Shown in pieces: positions 42,319-52,672 of a stretch of DNA of 64,000 bases. The notes below the pieces were generated by a model. That model did not search any database. It saw only the letters and a program-made list of their open reading frames with translations, and had not been told where the DNA came from. The position numbers and the translations under genes were made by a program. The DNA is from Kocuria rosea (GTDB lineage Bacteria; Actinomycetota; Actinomycetes; Actinomycetales; Micrococcaceae). Position 1 is the stretch's first letter, and each line of letters starts with the position of its first letter. The stretch covers positions 124,001 through 188,000 of the forward strand of contig NZ_JAMBOG010000004.1 of NCBI RefSeq assembly GCF_023715525.1, given 5' to 3'.

Positions 42319-43912
42319 GCTCGGCCACCGCGTGCGTGTCCGTGGCGATCCGGTCGACGTCGAGCTCGTGCAGGCGCTCGGCGAGCAGCACCGCCCGCAG
42401 CGGGGCCGTGGCCTTGTTCAGGGACTCGAGCGCCTCCGTCTCCGGGTCCGAGTCCGCGACGATGCCGCCGCCGGCCTGGACGTAGGCCTTGCCGTCGACG
42501 AGCAGGGCCGTGCGGATGGCGATGGCCATGTCCATGTCCCCGGCGAAGTCCAGATAGCCGACCACGCCGCCGTAGACGGCGCGGCGCAGCGGCTCGTACT
42601 CGTCCAGCAGGCGCAGCGCCCGCGGCTTGGGCGCCCCGGAGAGGGTGCCGGCGGGGAACGTCGCGGCCAGGACGTCGTAGGCGGTGGCGTCGGGGCGCAT
42701 CCGCCCGACGACGTTGGAGCACAGGTGCATGATGTGGCTGAAGCGCTCGACCTCCATGAACTCCGTGACCTCCACGGACCCGGGGACGGCGACCTTGGAG
42801 ATGTCGTTGCGGGCGAGGTCCACGAGCATGAGGTGCTCGGAGCGCTCCTTCTCGTCCTGCAGCAGGTCCCGCTCCAGGGCGAGGTCCTCCTCGACCGTCC
42901 GCCCGCGGGGGCGCGAGCCGGCGATGGGGTGCGTGACGGCCTGGTCCCCCGAGACCGTGACGAGCGCCTCCGGGGAGGAGCCCACGACGGAGAAGGGCCG
43001 GCCCTCGGCGTCCTCGAAGCTGTAGAGGTACATGTAGGGGCTGGGGTTGATCGCCCGGAGCATCCGGTAGACGTCGAGGGAGTCGGCGGTGCACTCCGTC
43101 TCGAAGCGCCGAGAGACGACGACCTGGAAGATCTCCCCGTCCACGATCGCCTTCTTGCCCTCCACGATGGAGTTCATGAACAGCGTGCGGTCCCAGCTCT
43201 GGGAGACCTTGGCCTCGAGGTCCCCGCCGATCTCGTCGGTGCCGGTGAGCGTCGAGACGCTGACCTGCCCGAGAGGGCGGGCGAGCTTCTCCACCATGGC
43301 GTGCACCCGGGCGAGGGCGTCGGCGTAGGCCTCGTCGACGCGCTGGTCGGTGTCGTCGAAGTTGATGGCGTTGGCCACGAGCATGACGGTGCCGTCGGTG
43401 TTGTCGTGGATCGCGATGTCCGAGACGAGATTCATGGCCAGCTCGGGCAGGTGCAGGTCGTCCTCGGGCGGGTGGGGGAGCTTCTCCCAGCGGCGCACGG
43501 CCTCCCAGCCCACGAAGCCCACGAGGCCGGAGGTCAGCGGGGGCACGTCCTCGAAGCGCTCGGTGTGCAGCAGCGCCATCGTGTCCCGCAGGGCCTCGAC
43601 CGGGCTGCCGCCCGTGGGGACCCCGGCCGGGACCTGGCCCAGCCAGTGCGCCTGCCCGTCCTTGGCGGTGAGGGTCGCCCGGGAGTTCGCGCCGACGAAG
43701 GAGTAGCGGGACCACACGCCGCCCTCGGCGGCCGACTCCAGGAGGAAGGTGCCGGGGCGGGCGGCCCCGTCCTCGAGGGCGAGGGCGCGGTAGAGGCCGA
43801 TGGGGGTCATGGCGTCGGCGAGGATCTTGACGCGGACGGGGATGACGCGGCGCTCCGCGGCGAGCGCGCGGAACTCCTCGAGCGTGGGGCTGACGGTGCC
43901 CAGGTCCTGCAT
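42311..43912 (-). CDS. trpE: Anthranilate synthase component I
   Basis: A 533-residue chorismate-binding enzyme making anthranilate from chorismate with the glutamine amidotransferase TrpG, which is not in this window. Motifs: SRYSFVGANSRA, PFSVVGSSPEALV, PIAGSRPRGRT, MLVDLARNDI, HLCSNVVG and FPAGTLSGAPKPRA. The Trp-feedback LLES element (residues 57-60) is present. ATG 43912. It lies 69 bp downstream of hisI and leads the trp group. Confidence 0.97.
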   Translation of the reverse strand: MQDLGTVSPTLEEFRALAAERRVIPVRVKILADAMTPIGLYRALALEDGAARPGTFLLESAAEGGVWSRYSFVGANSRATLTAKDGQAHWLGQVPAGVPTGGSPVEALRDTMALLHTERFEDVPPLTSGLVGFVGWEAVRRWEKLPHPPEDDLHLPELAMNLVSDIAIHDNTDGTVMLVANAINFDDTDQRVDEAYADALARVHAMVEKLARPLGQVSVSTLTGTDEIGGDLEAKVSQSWDRTLFMNSIVEGKKAIVDGEIFQVVVSRRFETECTADSLDVYRMLRAINPSPYMYLYSFEDAEGRPFSVVGSSPEALVTVSGDQAVTHPIAGSRPRGRTVEEDLALERDLLQDEKERSEHLMLVDLARNDISKVAVPGSVEVTEFMEVERFSHIMHLCSNVVGRMRPDATAYDVLAATFPAGTLSGAPKPRALRLLDEYEPLRRAVYGGVVGYLDFAGDMDMAIAIRTALLVDGKAYVQAGGGIVADSDPETEALESLNKATAPLRAVLLAERLHELDVDRIATDTHAVAERG

Positions 43913-43981
43913 GGGTGTCGACCTGTCTTCCTGGTGACGGTGGAACGGGAGGATCGGGTGGGTGGGGCGCGGTGCGACCGG

Positions 43982-44356
43982 TCAGACGGCGGCGGCGGCG
44001 CCGAGGTCGCGGCCGTCGAAGCAGGTGCGCGTGCCGGTGTGGCAGGCCGCGCCGGTCTGGTCCACCTGCACCAGCAGGGCGTCGCCGTCGCAGTCCAGGT
44101 GCACGCTGTGCACGCGCTGCACGTGCCCGGAGGTGTCGCCCTTGCGCCAGTACTCCTGCCGGGAGCGGGACCAGAACGTCACGCGGCCCTCGGTGAGGGT
44201 CCGGCGCAGCGCCTCGTCGTCCATCCAGCCGAGCATGAGCACCTCCTTGGTGTCGTGCTGCTGCACCACGGCGGCCACCAGGCCGGAGGGGTCGCGCTTC
44301 AGGCGCGCCGCCACGGCGGGGTCGAGGACATCGGTTCCGGGGGTCTGCTCGCTCAT
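43982..44356 (-). CDS. hisI: Phosphoribosyl-AMP cyclohydrolase
   Basis: A 124-residue enzyme of histidine synthesis (third step). [27 protein letters not shown] and the metal-binding [26 protein letters not shown] are the family signature. Single-domain, as usual for Actinobacteria, where hisE is separate. In relatives hisI directly follows hisF; here an AraC-type gene and a small basic protein gene lie between. Confidence 0.96.
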   Translation of the reverse strand: MSEQTPGTDVLDPAVAARLKRDPSGLVAAVVQQHDTKEVLMLGWMDDEALRRTLTEGRVTFWSRSRQEYWRKGDTSGHVQRVHSVHLDCDGDALLVQVDQTGAACHTGTRTCFDGRDLGAAAAV

Positions 44357-44380
44357 CGCCCTCCATCCTAACGACCTGCC

Positions 44381-44410
44381 GCCCCGCGGCCGGTCCGGCG
44401 ACCGCGGGGC
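44381..44410 (-). terminator. Hairpin after the AraC-type gene
   Basis: GCCCCGCGG (44381-44389) and CCGCGGGGC (44402-44410) form a 9-bp stem with a 12-nt loop, 21 nt past the regulator stop and before hisI. Confidence 0.5.
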
Positions 44411-44431
44411 CTGCTCGCCGGCGTCCGGGGC

Positions 44432-45391
44432 TCACCCGTGCAGGGTCGTCCCCGGTGACTGCCCGAACCGCCGGCGGTAGGCCGCGGCGAAGCGTCCCGT
44501 GTGGGGGAAGCCCCAGCGGGCGGCGATCCCCGCGACGGTCGCCCCGGCGGCGGGGTCGGCCTCCCGCAGGTCGCGGTGGGCGGCCTCCAGCCGGGCGTCG
44601 CGGAGATAGGCGATCGGGGTGGTGCCCAGCTCGCGGCGGAACGCCACCTGCAGCCCGCGCGGGCTCATCCCGGCGGCGCGGGCGATCCCGGCGAGGCCGA
44701 TGTCCTCGTCGAGGTGCTCGTCGACGAAGGCCGTCGCCCGGCGGAGCCGTGCGGGCGCGACCCGGGCGGAGCCGGGCGGCGGGGACTGGGTGAGGAAGGT
44801 GTTCGGGAAGCAGTGCAGCAGCGCGGTGGCGAGGGACCGGAACGCCGTGCCCCGGACCAGGGGGTGCTCCATCGCCTCGGTGTTGGGCAGCACGTCCTGG
44901 TGGAGGTGGCGGACCTCGGCGAGCCAGTAGCGGGTCAGGGCCGGGGACGGCGGCGTCCACCCCGTGAACGCGAGCTGCAGCGACTCCTGCCCGAGCAGGC
45001 CCCGGGCGTGCTCCTGCACGGCCTCGGCGTCCAGCACCACGGAGCCCAGCTCGAGCATGCCTTCCCACCGGCCCCCGTAGACGCCCTGCGGGAGGAGGAA
45101 CGGCAGGCGCGTGGTGATCCGGTCCTGGCCGGAGTCCACGGTGAGCCGCCCGGTGAGGACGTGGGTGACGGTGAACGTGCCGGAGACGTCGCCGGTGCCG
45201 GAGGACGCGGTCGTGCCCAGCCGGAAGCGGTGGGCCAGCAGCGGCCCCGCCGAGGCCGCGGAGACGCTGAACTCGAACGAGCCGTCCGTCGGCGCGCGCA
45301 GCCCCAGTCCCCGGTAGAGCTGGGCCATGGCGGCGATGCCCTTCTCGGGGTCCCGGGTCGAGTACGACGACCGGTGGAACGCGGTGCTCAT
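44432..45391 (-). CDS. AraC family transcriptional regulator
   Basis: A 319-residue regulator. The N-terminal 190 residues form an AraC-binding-like sensor domain (VTHVLTGRLTVDSGQDRI, FLLPQGVYGG). The C-terminal 100 residues hold the double HTH: ATAFVDEHLDEDIGLAGIARAAGMSPRGLQ, then VAGIAARWGFPHTGRFAAAYRRRFGQSP. ATG 45391. It interrupts the usual hisF-hisI order and has no obvious target gene beside it. The inducer is unknown. Confidence 0.93.
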   Translation of the reverse strand: MSTAFHRSSYSTRDPEKGIAAMAQLYRGLGLRAPTDGSFEFSVSAASAGPLLAHRFRLGTTASSGTGDVSGTFTVTHVLTGRLTVDSGQDRITTRLPFLLPQGVYGGRWEGMLELGSVVLDAEAVQEHARGLLGQESLQLAFTGWTPPSPALTRYWLAEVRHLHQDVLPNTEAMEHPLVRGTAFRSLATALLHCFPNTFLTQSPPPGSARVAPARLRRATAFVDEHLDEDIGLAGIARAAGMSPRGLQVAFRRELGTTPIAYLRDARLEAAHRDLREADPAAGATVAGIAARWGFPHTGRFAAAYRRRFGQSPGTTLHG

Positions 45392-45412
45392 CCGCCGGGG
45401 CCGCGAACGGCC

Positions 45413-45436
45413 CGCCGGCGCCCACGAGCGCCGGCG
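45413..45436 (-). terminator. Hairpin after the 60-residue basic protein gene
   Basis: CGCCGGCGC (45413-45421) and GCGCCGGCG (45428-45436) with a 6-nt loop, 30 nt past the stop of the small gene. Confidence 0.55.
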
Positions 45437-45466
45437 ACCGCTCTCGTCATGGTGTCCGGTCCGGGC

Positions 45467-45649
45467 CTAGCGCCGGTTGAGGAACTTGCGCAGCATGCCG
45501 CCGACCCCGGCGCCGCCCGAGCGGCGGGTGCCGGCCTGGCCCGCGGCGTTCACCCCGCGCGTCGTCCGGCGCCCGCCGGCGGCCCCGGTGGCGCGGGTCC
45601 CGCCCGTCAGTCGTCCGGTGGCGTTCCTGAGGATGTTGTTCAAACCCAC
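45467..45649 (-). CDS. Small basic Arg/Gly-rich protein, 60 residues
   Basis: A 60-residue protein beginning MGLNNILRNATGRLTGG and ending GGMLRKFLNRR, with 13 Arg and 1 Lys and no acidic residues at all. The middle is disordered Gly/Ala/Thr/Arg; both ends could form amphipathic helices (NNILRNATGRL, GMLRKFLNRR). Start GTG 45649 has a strong AAGGAG 6 nt upstream, and a near-perfect hairpin just before it, with a terminator-like hairpin after it. These signals support a real gene. It could bind nucleic acid or membranes; no family recognised. Confidence 0.7.
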   Translation of the reverse strand: MGLNNILRNATGRLTGGTRATGAAGGRRTTRGVNAAGQAGTRRSGGAGVGGMLRKFLNRR

Positions 45650-45662
45650 GGTGGACTCCTTC

Positions 45663-45707
45663 GTCGTCAGCGCCCTGGGGGCGGACCGCCGCCAGGGTGC
45701 TGACGAC
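45663..45707 (-). promoter_or_regulatory. 16-bp hairpin directly before the small basic protein gene
   Basis: The arm at 45663-45678 (GTCGTCAGCGCCCTGG) pairs with CCAGGGTGCTGACGAC (45692-45707) with one mismatch and a 13-nt loop. On the minus-strand RNA it ends 2 nt before AAGGAG, the ribosome site of the next gene. It may end the hisF transcript (stop at 45851) or control the small gene. Confidence 0.5.
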
Positions 45708-45850
45708 TGTACGCCGTCCGCGTGTCCACGGCTACGCCCGGCGCCGGGTCGCCGCCGTGGGCCGTCACGAAGGCCCGGCCGCCGTGCACGGGCCGGGCCC
45801 GCACCGCCGCCGGGGCGCGGGCACCGTCGCGCTCCCGGGGTGCGAGCGGC

Positions 45851-46615
45851 TCAGCGGACCTCGTAGCCGGCCGCGCGCAGGGCGTCCTTGACCTCGGCGA
45901 TCGCGTGCACCGGCCCGAAGTGGAAGATCGAGGCGGCCAGCACGGCGTCGGCGCCCGCGGCCACGGCAGGCGGGAAGTGCTCGGGCGCCCCGGCCCCGCC
46001 GGAGGCGATCAGGGGCACGTGCACCCGCTGCCGCACGGCGGAGATCATCTCGAGGTCGAAGCCCTCCCGGGTGCCGTCGGCGTCCATGGAGTTGAGCAGG
46101 ATCTCCCCCACGCCGCGTTCCTCGGCCTCGCGGGCCCACTCCAGGGCGTCGAGGCCGGTGAGCGTGCGCCCCCCGTGGGTGGTGACCTCGAAGCCGGAGG
46201 GGGTGTTCCCGGTGCGGCGGGCGTCGAGGGACAGGACGAGCACCTGGCTGCCGAAGTGCCCGGTGATCTCGTCGATGACCTCCGGGCGGGAGACCGCGGC
46301 GGTGTTGATGGAGGTCTTGTCCGCGCCGCAGCGCAGCAGCCGGTCGACGTCGGCGACCGCGCGGACGCCGCCGCCCACCGTGAGCGGGATGAAGACCTGC
46401 TCGGCGGTGCGGGTGACGACGTCGAAGGTGGTCTCCCGCGCGGCCGAGGACGCGGTGACGTCGAGGAACGTCAGCTCGTCGGCGCCCGCCTCGTTGTAGC
46501 GCTTGGCGAGCTCCACGGGGTCGCCGGCGTCGCGCAGGTTCTCGAAGTTGACGCCCTTGACGACGCGACCGGCGTCGACGTCCAGGCAGGGGATGACACG
46601 TACGGCAACGCCCAC
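45851..46615 (-). CDS. hisF: Imidazole glycerol phosphate synthase cyclase subunit
   Basis: A 254-residue TIM barrel of histidine synthesis acting with HisH (not in the window). [19 protein letters not shown] holds the first catalytic Asp, VLSLDARR the second; PLTVGGGVR and [12 protein letters not shown] bind phosphate. Start GTG 46615, 39 bp past the hisG stop. Confidence 0.98.
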   Translation of the reverse strand: MGVAVRVIPCLDVDAGRVVKGVNFENLRDAGDPVELAKRYNEAGADELTFLDVTASSAARETTFDVVTRTAEQVFIPLTVGGGVRAVADVDRLLRCGADKTSINTAAVSRPEVIDEITGHFGSQVLVLSLDARRTGNTPSGFEVTTHGGRTLTGLDALEWAREAEERGVGEILLNSMDADGTREGFDLEMISAVRQRVHVPLIASGGAGAPEHFPPAVAAGADAVLAASIFHFGPVHAIAEVKDALRAAGYEVR

Positions 46616-46654
46616 GGGCGGGACCTCCTCGGCTGCGGCGGGTGGGGGACGGGG

Positions 46655-47500
46655 TCAGATCCGGGCGGCCTGGATCGGGGAGACCAGGATCGCGCGGGCA
46701 CCGATCTCGTAGAGGGCGTCCATGACCTTGTTGGTCTCCGCCTTCGGGACCATGGCGCGCACGGCACAGCCGTTGCCGCGGCCCAGCCGGGCGATGGTCG
46801 GGCCCTCCATGCCGGGGGTGATCCGGGTGGCGGCGTCGACGAGGTCCTCGGCGACGTCGTAGTCCATCAGCACGTACTGCCGGGCCACGAGCACGCCCTG
46901 CAGGCGCCGGCGCAGCACGGCCAGGCCCTCGGGCTCCTCGGCGGTGCGGCGGCGGATGAGCAGCGCCTCGGAGGTCATGATGGGCTCGCCGAAGACCTGC
47001 AGGCCCGCGGCGCGCAGGGTGTTGCCGGTCTCCACGACGTCGGCGATCGCGTCGGCCACGCCCAGCCGGATGGAGGACTCGACGGCGCCGTCGAGGCGGA
47101 CCACGGACGCGCCGACGCCGCGCTCGGCGAGGTAGTCGCGCAGCAGCCCGTCGTAGCTCGTCGCGATCCGCTTGCCCTCGAGCTGGGCGATCGAGCTGAA
47201 CTCGCCCGCGGGGCCCGCGAAGCGGAACGTGGAGCGGGCGAAGCTCAGCGGCAGGTCCTCGTCCGCGTGGGCGCCGGAGTCCAGGAGCAGGTCGCGTCCG
47301 GTGATGCCGACGTCGAGGGTCCCGCCGCCCACGTACACCGCGATGTCGCGGGGGCGCAGGTAGAAGAACTCGATGTGGTGCTCGGGGTCCACGAGGACCA
47401 GTTCGCGCGAGTCGCGGCGCTGCCGGTACCCGGCCTCCTTGAGCATGGTGACGGCGGCTTCGGACAGGGCGCCCTTGTTGGGCACTGCGACACGCAGCAT
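46655..47500 (-). CDS. hisG: ATP phosphoribosyltransferase (long form)
   Basis: A 281-residue long-form HisG, first enzyme of histidine synthesis, which carries its own C-terminal His-binding domain and needs no HisZ. MLRVAVPNKGALSEAA, YVGGGTLDVGITGRDLL, AIADVVETGNTLRAAGL (phosphoribosyl site) are visible; the last 75 residues are the regulatory ferredoxin-like domain. ATG 47500 has GAGAAGGA upstream. Confidence 0.98.
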   Translation of the reverse strand: MLRVAVPNKGALSEAAVTMLKEAGYRQRRDSRELVLVDPEHHIEFFYLRPRDIAVYVGGGTLDVGITGRDLLLDSGAHADEDLPLSFARSTFRFAGPAGEFSSIAQLEGKRIATSYDGLLRDYLAERGVGASVVRLDGAVESSIRLGVADAIADVVETGNTLRAAGLQVFGEPIMTSEALLIRRRTAEEPEGLAVLRRRLQGVLVARQYVLMDYDVAEDLVDAATRITPGMEGPTIARLGRGNGCAVRAMVPKAETNKVMDALYEIGARAILVSPIQAARI

Positions 47501-47580
47501 GGGGATCCTTCTCGGCTTCGAGGGGAGGCGCTCCGGCAGGAGCGTCCCGGTGGGAGCGGGGTGCGGAGGCGGCGGGGCGC

Positions 47581-47844
47581 TCAGAGGTGGGTGTAGACGT
47601 CCTCGAGGCGCAGGCCCTTGGCGACCATCATGACCTGCAGGTGGTAGAGCAGCTGCGAGATCTCCTCGGCGGCCTGCTCCGGGGTCTCGTACTCGCACGC
47701 CATCCAGACCTCGGCGGCCTCCTCGACGATCTTCTTGCCGATCCCGTGGACCCCGGTGTCGAGCTCCCGCACGGTGCCGGAGCCTTCCGGTCGGGTCACG
47801 GCTTTGTCGCTGATCTCGGCGAAGAGGGTCTCGAAGGTTTTCAC
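47581..47844 (-). CDS. hisE: Phosphoribosyl-ATP pyrophosphatase
   Basis: An 87-residue MazG-like pyrophosphohydrolase for the second step of histidine synthesis. [16 protein letters not shown] supplies the metal-binding Glu residues, and [15 protein letters not shown] is the second helix. It lies 80 bp before hisG on the same strand. Confidence 0.96.
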   Translation of the reverse strand: MKTFETLFAEISDKAVTRPEGSGTVRELDTGVHGIGKKIVEEAAEVWMACEYETPEQAAEEISQLLYHLQVMMVAKGLRLEDVYTHL

Positions 47845-47869
47845 GCCTCCCAGGGTAATGGGTCGGCGC

Positions 47870-47914
47870 GGCCGCCCCGGACGGCGCCGCGCGCGGGCGC
47901 CGTCCGGGGCGGCC
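47870..47914 (-). terminator. rib operon terminator
   Basis: A perfect 19-bp stem (47870-47888 with 47896-47914; arms start GGCCGCCCCGGACGG) around loop GCGCGCG, beginning 2 nt after the ribH stop codon and separating the rib and his genes. No U-tract. Confidence 0.8.
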
Positions 47915-47916
47915 GG

Positions 47917-49794
<1,878 letters not shown>

Positions 49795-49798
<4 letters not shown>

Positions 49799-50496
49799 GC
49801 TCCTTCTGCTGCCGTGGACGCGGCCGTGGACGCGGCCGTCGATGCTGCGGGGGACGCCGCCGCGCCGGCGTCGAGCCGGGCGAAGGCCAGCAGGCGCTGG
49901 GCGTACTTGGCCAGGACGTCGACCTCGAGGTTGACGCTCGAGCCCACCGGGCGGCGCCCGAGGGTGGTCTCGGCGAGGGTCGCGGGGATCAGCCCGACCT
50001 CGAACCAGGGCTGCTCCGCGCCCGGCGCGCTGACGGCGGTCACGGTGAGGGACACCCCGTCGACGGCCACGGAGCCCTTCTCGGCGAGGAATGGGGCAAG
50101 CTCGGCGGGCAGGGCCACCCGCACGCGCTCCCACTCGCCGAGATCCTCGCGCTCGGCCACCGTGCCGGTGCCGTCCACGTGGCCCTGGACCACGTGGCCG
50201 TCCAGCCGGCCGCCGGCGGGCACGCACCGCTCTAGGTTGACGGGGTCGCCCGCGGCCAGGGCCCCGAGGTTCGTCCGGGCGAGCGTCTCGCCGATGACGT
50301 CGGCGAGGAACTGCCCGGCGCCGATCTCCCCGGTGCGCGTGGCGGTGAGGCAGACCCCGTTCACGGCCAGGGAGCCGCCGTGCGGCAGGTCGGCGACGAG
50401 CGGGCCGGCGTCGACGAGCAGGCGGGCGCTCGTGCCGTCGGGCCGGGTCTCGACCGAGCGGACGGTGCCCTGCCCGGCGACGATTCCTGTGAACAT
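49795..50496 (-). CDS. ribE: Riboflavin synthase (alpha chain)
   Basis: A 233-residue dismutase with two homologous lumazine-binding halves: [12 protein letters not shown] / [11 protein letters not shown] and [16 protein letters not shown] / [11 protein letters not shown]. The C-terminus carries an extra low-complexity tail with AST-type repeats ([18 protein letters not shown]) encoded by 12-bp DNA repeats at 49811-49846. ATG 50496. A repeat-rich 96-bp gap separates it from ribD. Confidence 0.97.
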
Positions 50497-50532
50497 CGGC
50501 TTCTTCCTCTGCTTCCTCTGCGTCTTCGGGGT

Positions 50533-50562
50533 CTTCTGCTGCTGGTGCTTCTGCTGCTGGTG
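50533..50562. repeat. Two perfect 15-bp tandem repeats between ribD and ribE
   Basis: CTTCTGCTGCTGGTG is present at 50533-50547 and again at 50548-50562 within a purine/pyrimidine-biased 96-bp gap. On the minus strand this reads CACCAGCAGCAGAAG twice, followed by AGAGGAAGCAGAGGAAGAAG before ribE. Confidence 0.8.
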
Positions 50563-50592
50563 CCTCGGCTGCGCCGTGAACCGCGGGACAGC

Positions 50593-51651
50593 TCAGGCCG
50601 CGGGGGCCGGCCGCAGGTGGATCCACAGGTCCGGGCCCAGCTGCTGCACGGGCCCGCCGCCGGCGGGGTCGAGCCGCCAGCGGACGGCGTCGGCGAGGGT
50701 GCCGACGCCGAGCTCCTCGAACGCCGGCCGGCCCGCGCCCAGCAGCAGCGGGGCCTGATAGAGGCTGAGCTCGTCGACGAGGCCCGCCCGCAGGAAGGCC
50801 GCCCCGACGGTGGCCCCGCCCTCGACGAGCACGTGGCGCACCCCGGCGTCGTAGAGCTCGGCCAGGGCGGAGTGGGGGTCGTGGGTGGCCACGTGCCGGA
50901 AGCGGCCGTCGGCCCCGCGCATCGCGGCGCGTGCCGGGACGGGGCGCAGGCCCATGGCCACGCGCAGGGGCTGGCGGGCGACGGCGCCGCCGTCCCCGGT
51001 GCGGGCGGTGAGCCGGGGGTCGTCGGCGAGGACGGTGCCGGTGCCCACGAGCACCGCGTCCGCGCGGGCGCGGACGTCGTGGCCGTGCTCGCGCGCCGAC
51101 GGCGACGTGATCCACTGGCTGGTCCCGTCGGCGGCCGCGATCCGGGCGTCGAGGGACTGGGCGACCTTGAGCGTCACGAACGGGCGCTGGGCGCGCATGG
51201 TCTCGCCCCAGCGGTCGTTGAGCCGCTCCGCCTCCTCAGCGAGCAGCCCGGAGCGCACGTCGAGCCCGGCGGCGCGCATCGTGGCGGCCCCGCCGGAGGC
51301 GGCGGCCGTGCGGTCGGGGGCGCCGAAGACCACCCGGGGCACCCCGGCCTCGGCGATGGCCTCGGCGCACGGTCCGGTCCGGCCCCAGTGGTTGCAGGGC
51401 TCCAGGGTCACGTACATCGTGGTGCCGCGCAGGTCGGTGCCGGCGGACGCGGCCCGGTCGAGCACGTCGACCTCGGCGTGGGGGGTGCCGGCCCCGCGGT
51501 GGTGGCCGACGTGCAGGATCCGCCCGGAGGCGTCGACGAGGACGGCGCCCACCAGGGGGTTGGCCCCGCGGGGGCCGCGGGCGGCCGCGTGCAGGGCGGT
51601 CCGCATGACCGACCGCTCGGCGTCGCGGCCGGGCTCGCGCTGCGGGTCCAT
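50593..51651 (-). CDS. ribD: Bifunctional riboflavin deaminase/reductase
   Basis: A 352-residue two-domain enzyme for steps two and three of riboflavin synthesis. The N-terminal deaminase has zinc ligands in TPHAEVDVL and [12 protein letters not shown]; the C-terminal reductase begins near residue 160 ([17 protein letters not shown]) with [17 protein letters not shown] 51651 has AAAGGACG upstream. First gene of the rib operon, behind an FMN riboswitch. Confidence 0.97.
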   Translation of the reverse strand: MDPQREPGRDAERSVMRTALHAAARGPRGANPLVGAVLVDASGRILHVGHHRGAGTPHAEVDVLDRAASAGTDLRGTTMYVTLEPCNHWGRTGPCAEAIAEAGVPRVVFGAPDRTAAASGGAATMRAAGLDVRSGLLAEEAERLNDRWGETMRAQRPFVTLKVAQSLDARIAAADGTSQWITSPSAREHGHDVRARADAVLVGTGTVLADDPRLTARTGDGGAVARQPLRVAMGLRPVPARAAMRGADGRFRHVATHDPHSALAELYDAGVRHVLVEGGATVGAAFLRAGLVDELSLYQAPLLLGAGRPAFEELGVGTLADAVRWRLDPAGGGPVQQLGPDLWIHLRPAPAA

Positions 51652-51698
51652 CGCGCCGTCCTTTCCCGGGTCGGAACCGGGGCGCAGGACAACGGTGA

Positions 51699-51747
51699 CG
51701 CCGCCGGGACCCGGCGGCGCGGTGGCGCGTCCGTGCGGGCGCGCCAC
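51699..51747 (-). promoter_or_regulatory. Two hairpins forming the likely expression platform of the FMN riboswitch
   Basis: GTGGCGCG/CGCGCCAC (51722-51729 with 51740-51747) and CGCCGCCGGG/CCCGGCGGCG (51699-51708 with 51710-51719) lie between the aptamer and ribD. One could be the FMN-stabilised stem. No U-tract, so translational or Rho-linked control is possible. Confidence 0.5.
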
Positions 51748-51763
51748 GAGGGCCGTTGAACGT

Positions 51764-51917
51764 GTTGCCTTCCATCCAGACTGTGACTGTCGGTACCGGA
51801 GTTCCACCGGTTCGGCCGGACGCCGAGCCCCGGCGGGCGCGGGGCGCCTGCAGGAACGTCGTCGTCCGGTTCGCGGACTGTGACCGCCGGTTCGGACTTG
51901 CACCGACCCCGGAACAC
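51764..51917 (-). ncRNA. FMN riboswitch (RFN element)
   Basis: Minus-strand sequence carries the RFN blocks in order: TTCCGGGGTCGGTG (start), AACCGGCGGTCACAGTCCGCGA, ACCGGTGGAACTCCGGTACC, GACAGTCACAGTCTGGATGG and AAGG (end). FMN binding should reduce expression of the rib operon. A CATAAT -10 box at 51933-51938 lies about 16 nt upstream of the aptamer start; no clear -35. The 328-bp gap between ribD and rpe holds the promoter, aptamer and expression platform. Confidence 0.95.
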
Positions 51918-51979
51918 GTTGTTGTTGTCCCGATTATGACACAGCGCCGCGCGGCCGGGCGGCAGCGTCCCGGAGGGCC

Positions 51980-52639
51980 TCAGCCCTGGTGGGCGGCGGC
52001 GCGCAGCGCGGCGATGGCGGCCTCGGGGTCCCCGGCGCCGTAGACGGCCGAGCCGGCCACGAAGGTGTCGGCCCCCGCCTCCGCCGCGCGCACGATGGTC
52101 TCCGCGGTGATCCCGCCGTCCACCTGCAGCGCCACCCGGCCGCCGCCCGCGCGGATCGCCTCGGCGGCACGGCGGATCTTCGGCAGCGTCACGTCCAGGA
52201 ACGCCTGCCCGCCGAAGCCCGGTTCGACGGTCATCACCAGCAGCATGTCCAGCTCCGGGAGCAGGTCGAGGTAGGGCTCCACCGGGGTCGCCGGGCGCAG
52301 GGCCAGCCCGGCGCGGGCCCCGTGGGCGCGCAGCTCGCGGGCGAGCCGCAGCGGGGCGCGGGCCGCCTCGGCGTGGAAGGTGACGGACTCGCAGCCGAGC
52401 TCGGCGTAGGCCGTGGCCCACCGGTCCGCGTCCTCGACCATCAGGTGGACGTCCAGCGGCACCGGGCTCACGGCGAGGACCCGCTCCACCACGGGCAGGC
52501 CCAGCGTGAGGTTGGGGACGAAGTGGTTGTCCATGACGTCCACGTGCACGGCGTCGGCGGTGGCGATCCGGCGCAGCTCGCCCTCGAGGTTGACGAAGTC
52601 GGCGGAGAGGATCGAGGGGTGGATGCAGGTGCGGGACAC
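51980..52639 (-). CDS. rpe: Ribulose-phosphate 3-epimerase
   Basis: A 219-residue TIM barrel of the pentose phosphate pathway interconverting ribulose- and xylulose-5-phosphate. [43 protein letters not shown] and LQVDGGIT carry the metal and phosphate sites. GTG 52639 with CAGGAG upstream. It lies 33 bp after rsmB; its product ribulose-5-phosphate feeds ribB. Confidence 0.98.
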   Translation of the reverse strand: MSRTCIHPSILSADFVNLEGELRRIATADAVHVDVMDNHFVPNLTLGLPVVERVLAVSPVPLDVHLMVEDADRWATAYAELGCESVTFHAEAARAPLRLARELRAHGARAGLALRPATPVEPYLDLLPELDMLLVMTVEPGFGGQAFLDVTLPKIRRAAEAIRAGGGRVALQVDGGITAETIVRAAEAGADTFVAGSAVYGAGDPEAAIAALRAAAHQG

Positions 52640-52672
52640 GGGGGCTCCTGAGGTGGCGGTCGAGTCGGGGCG

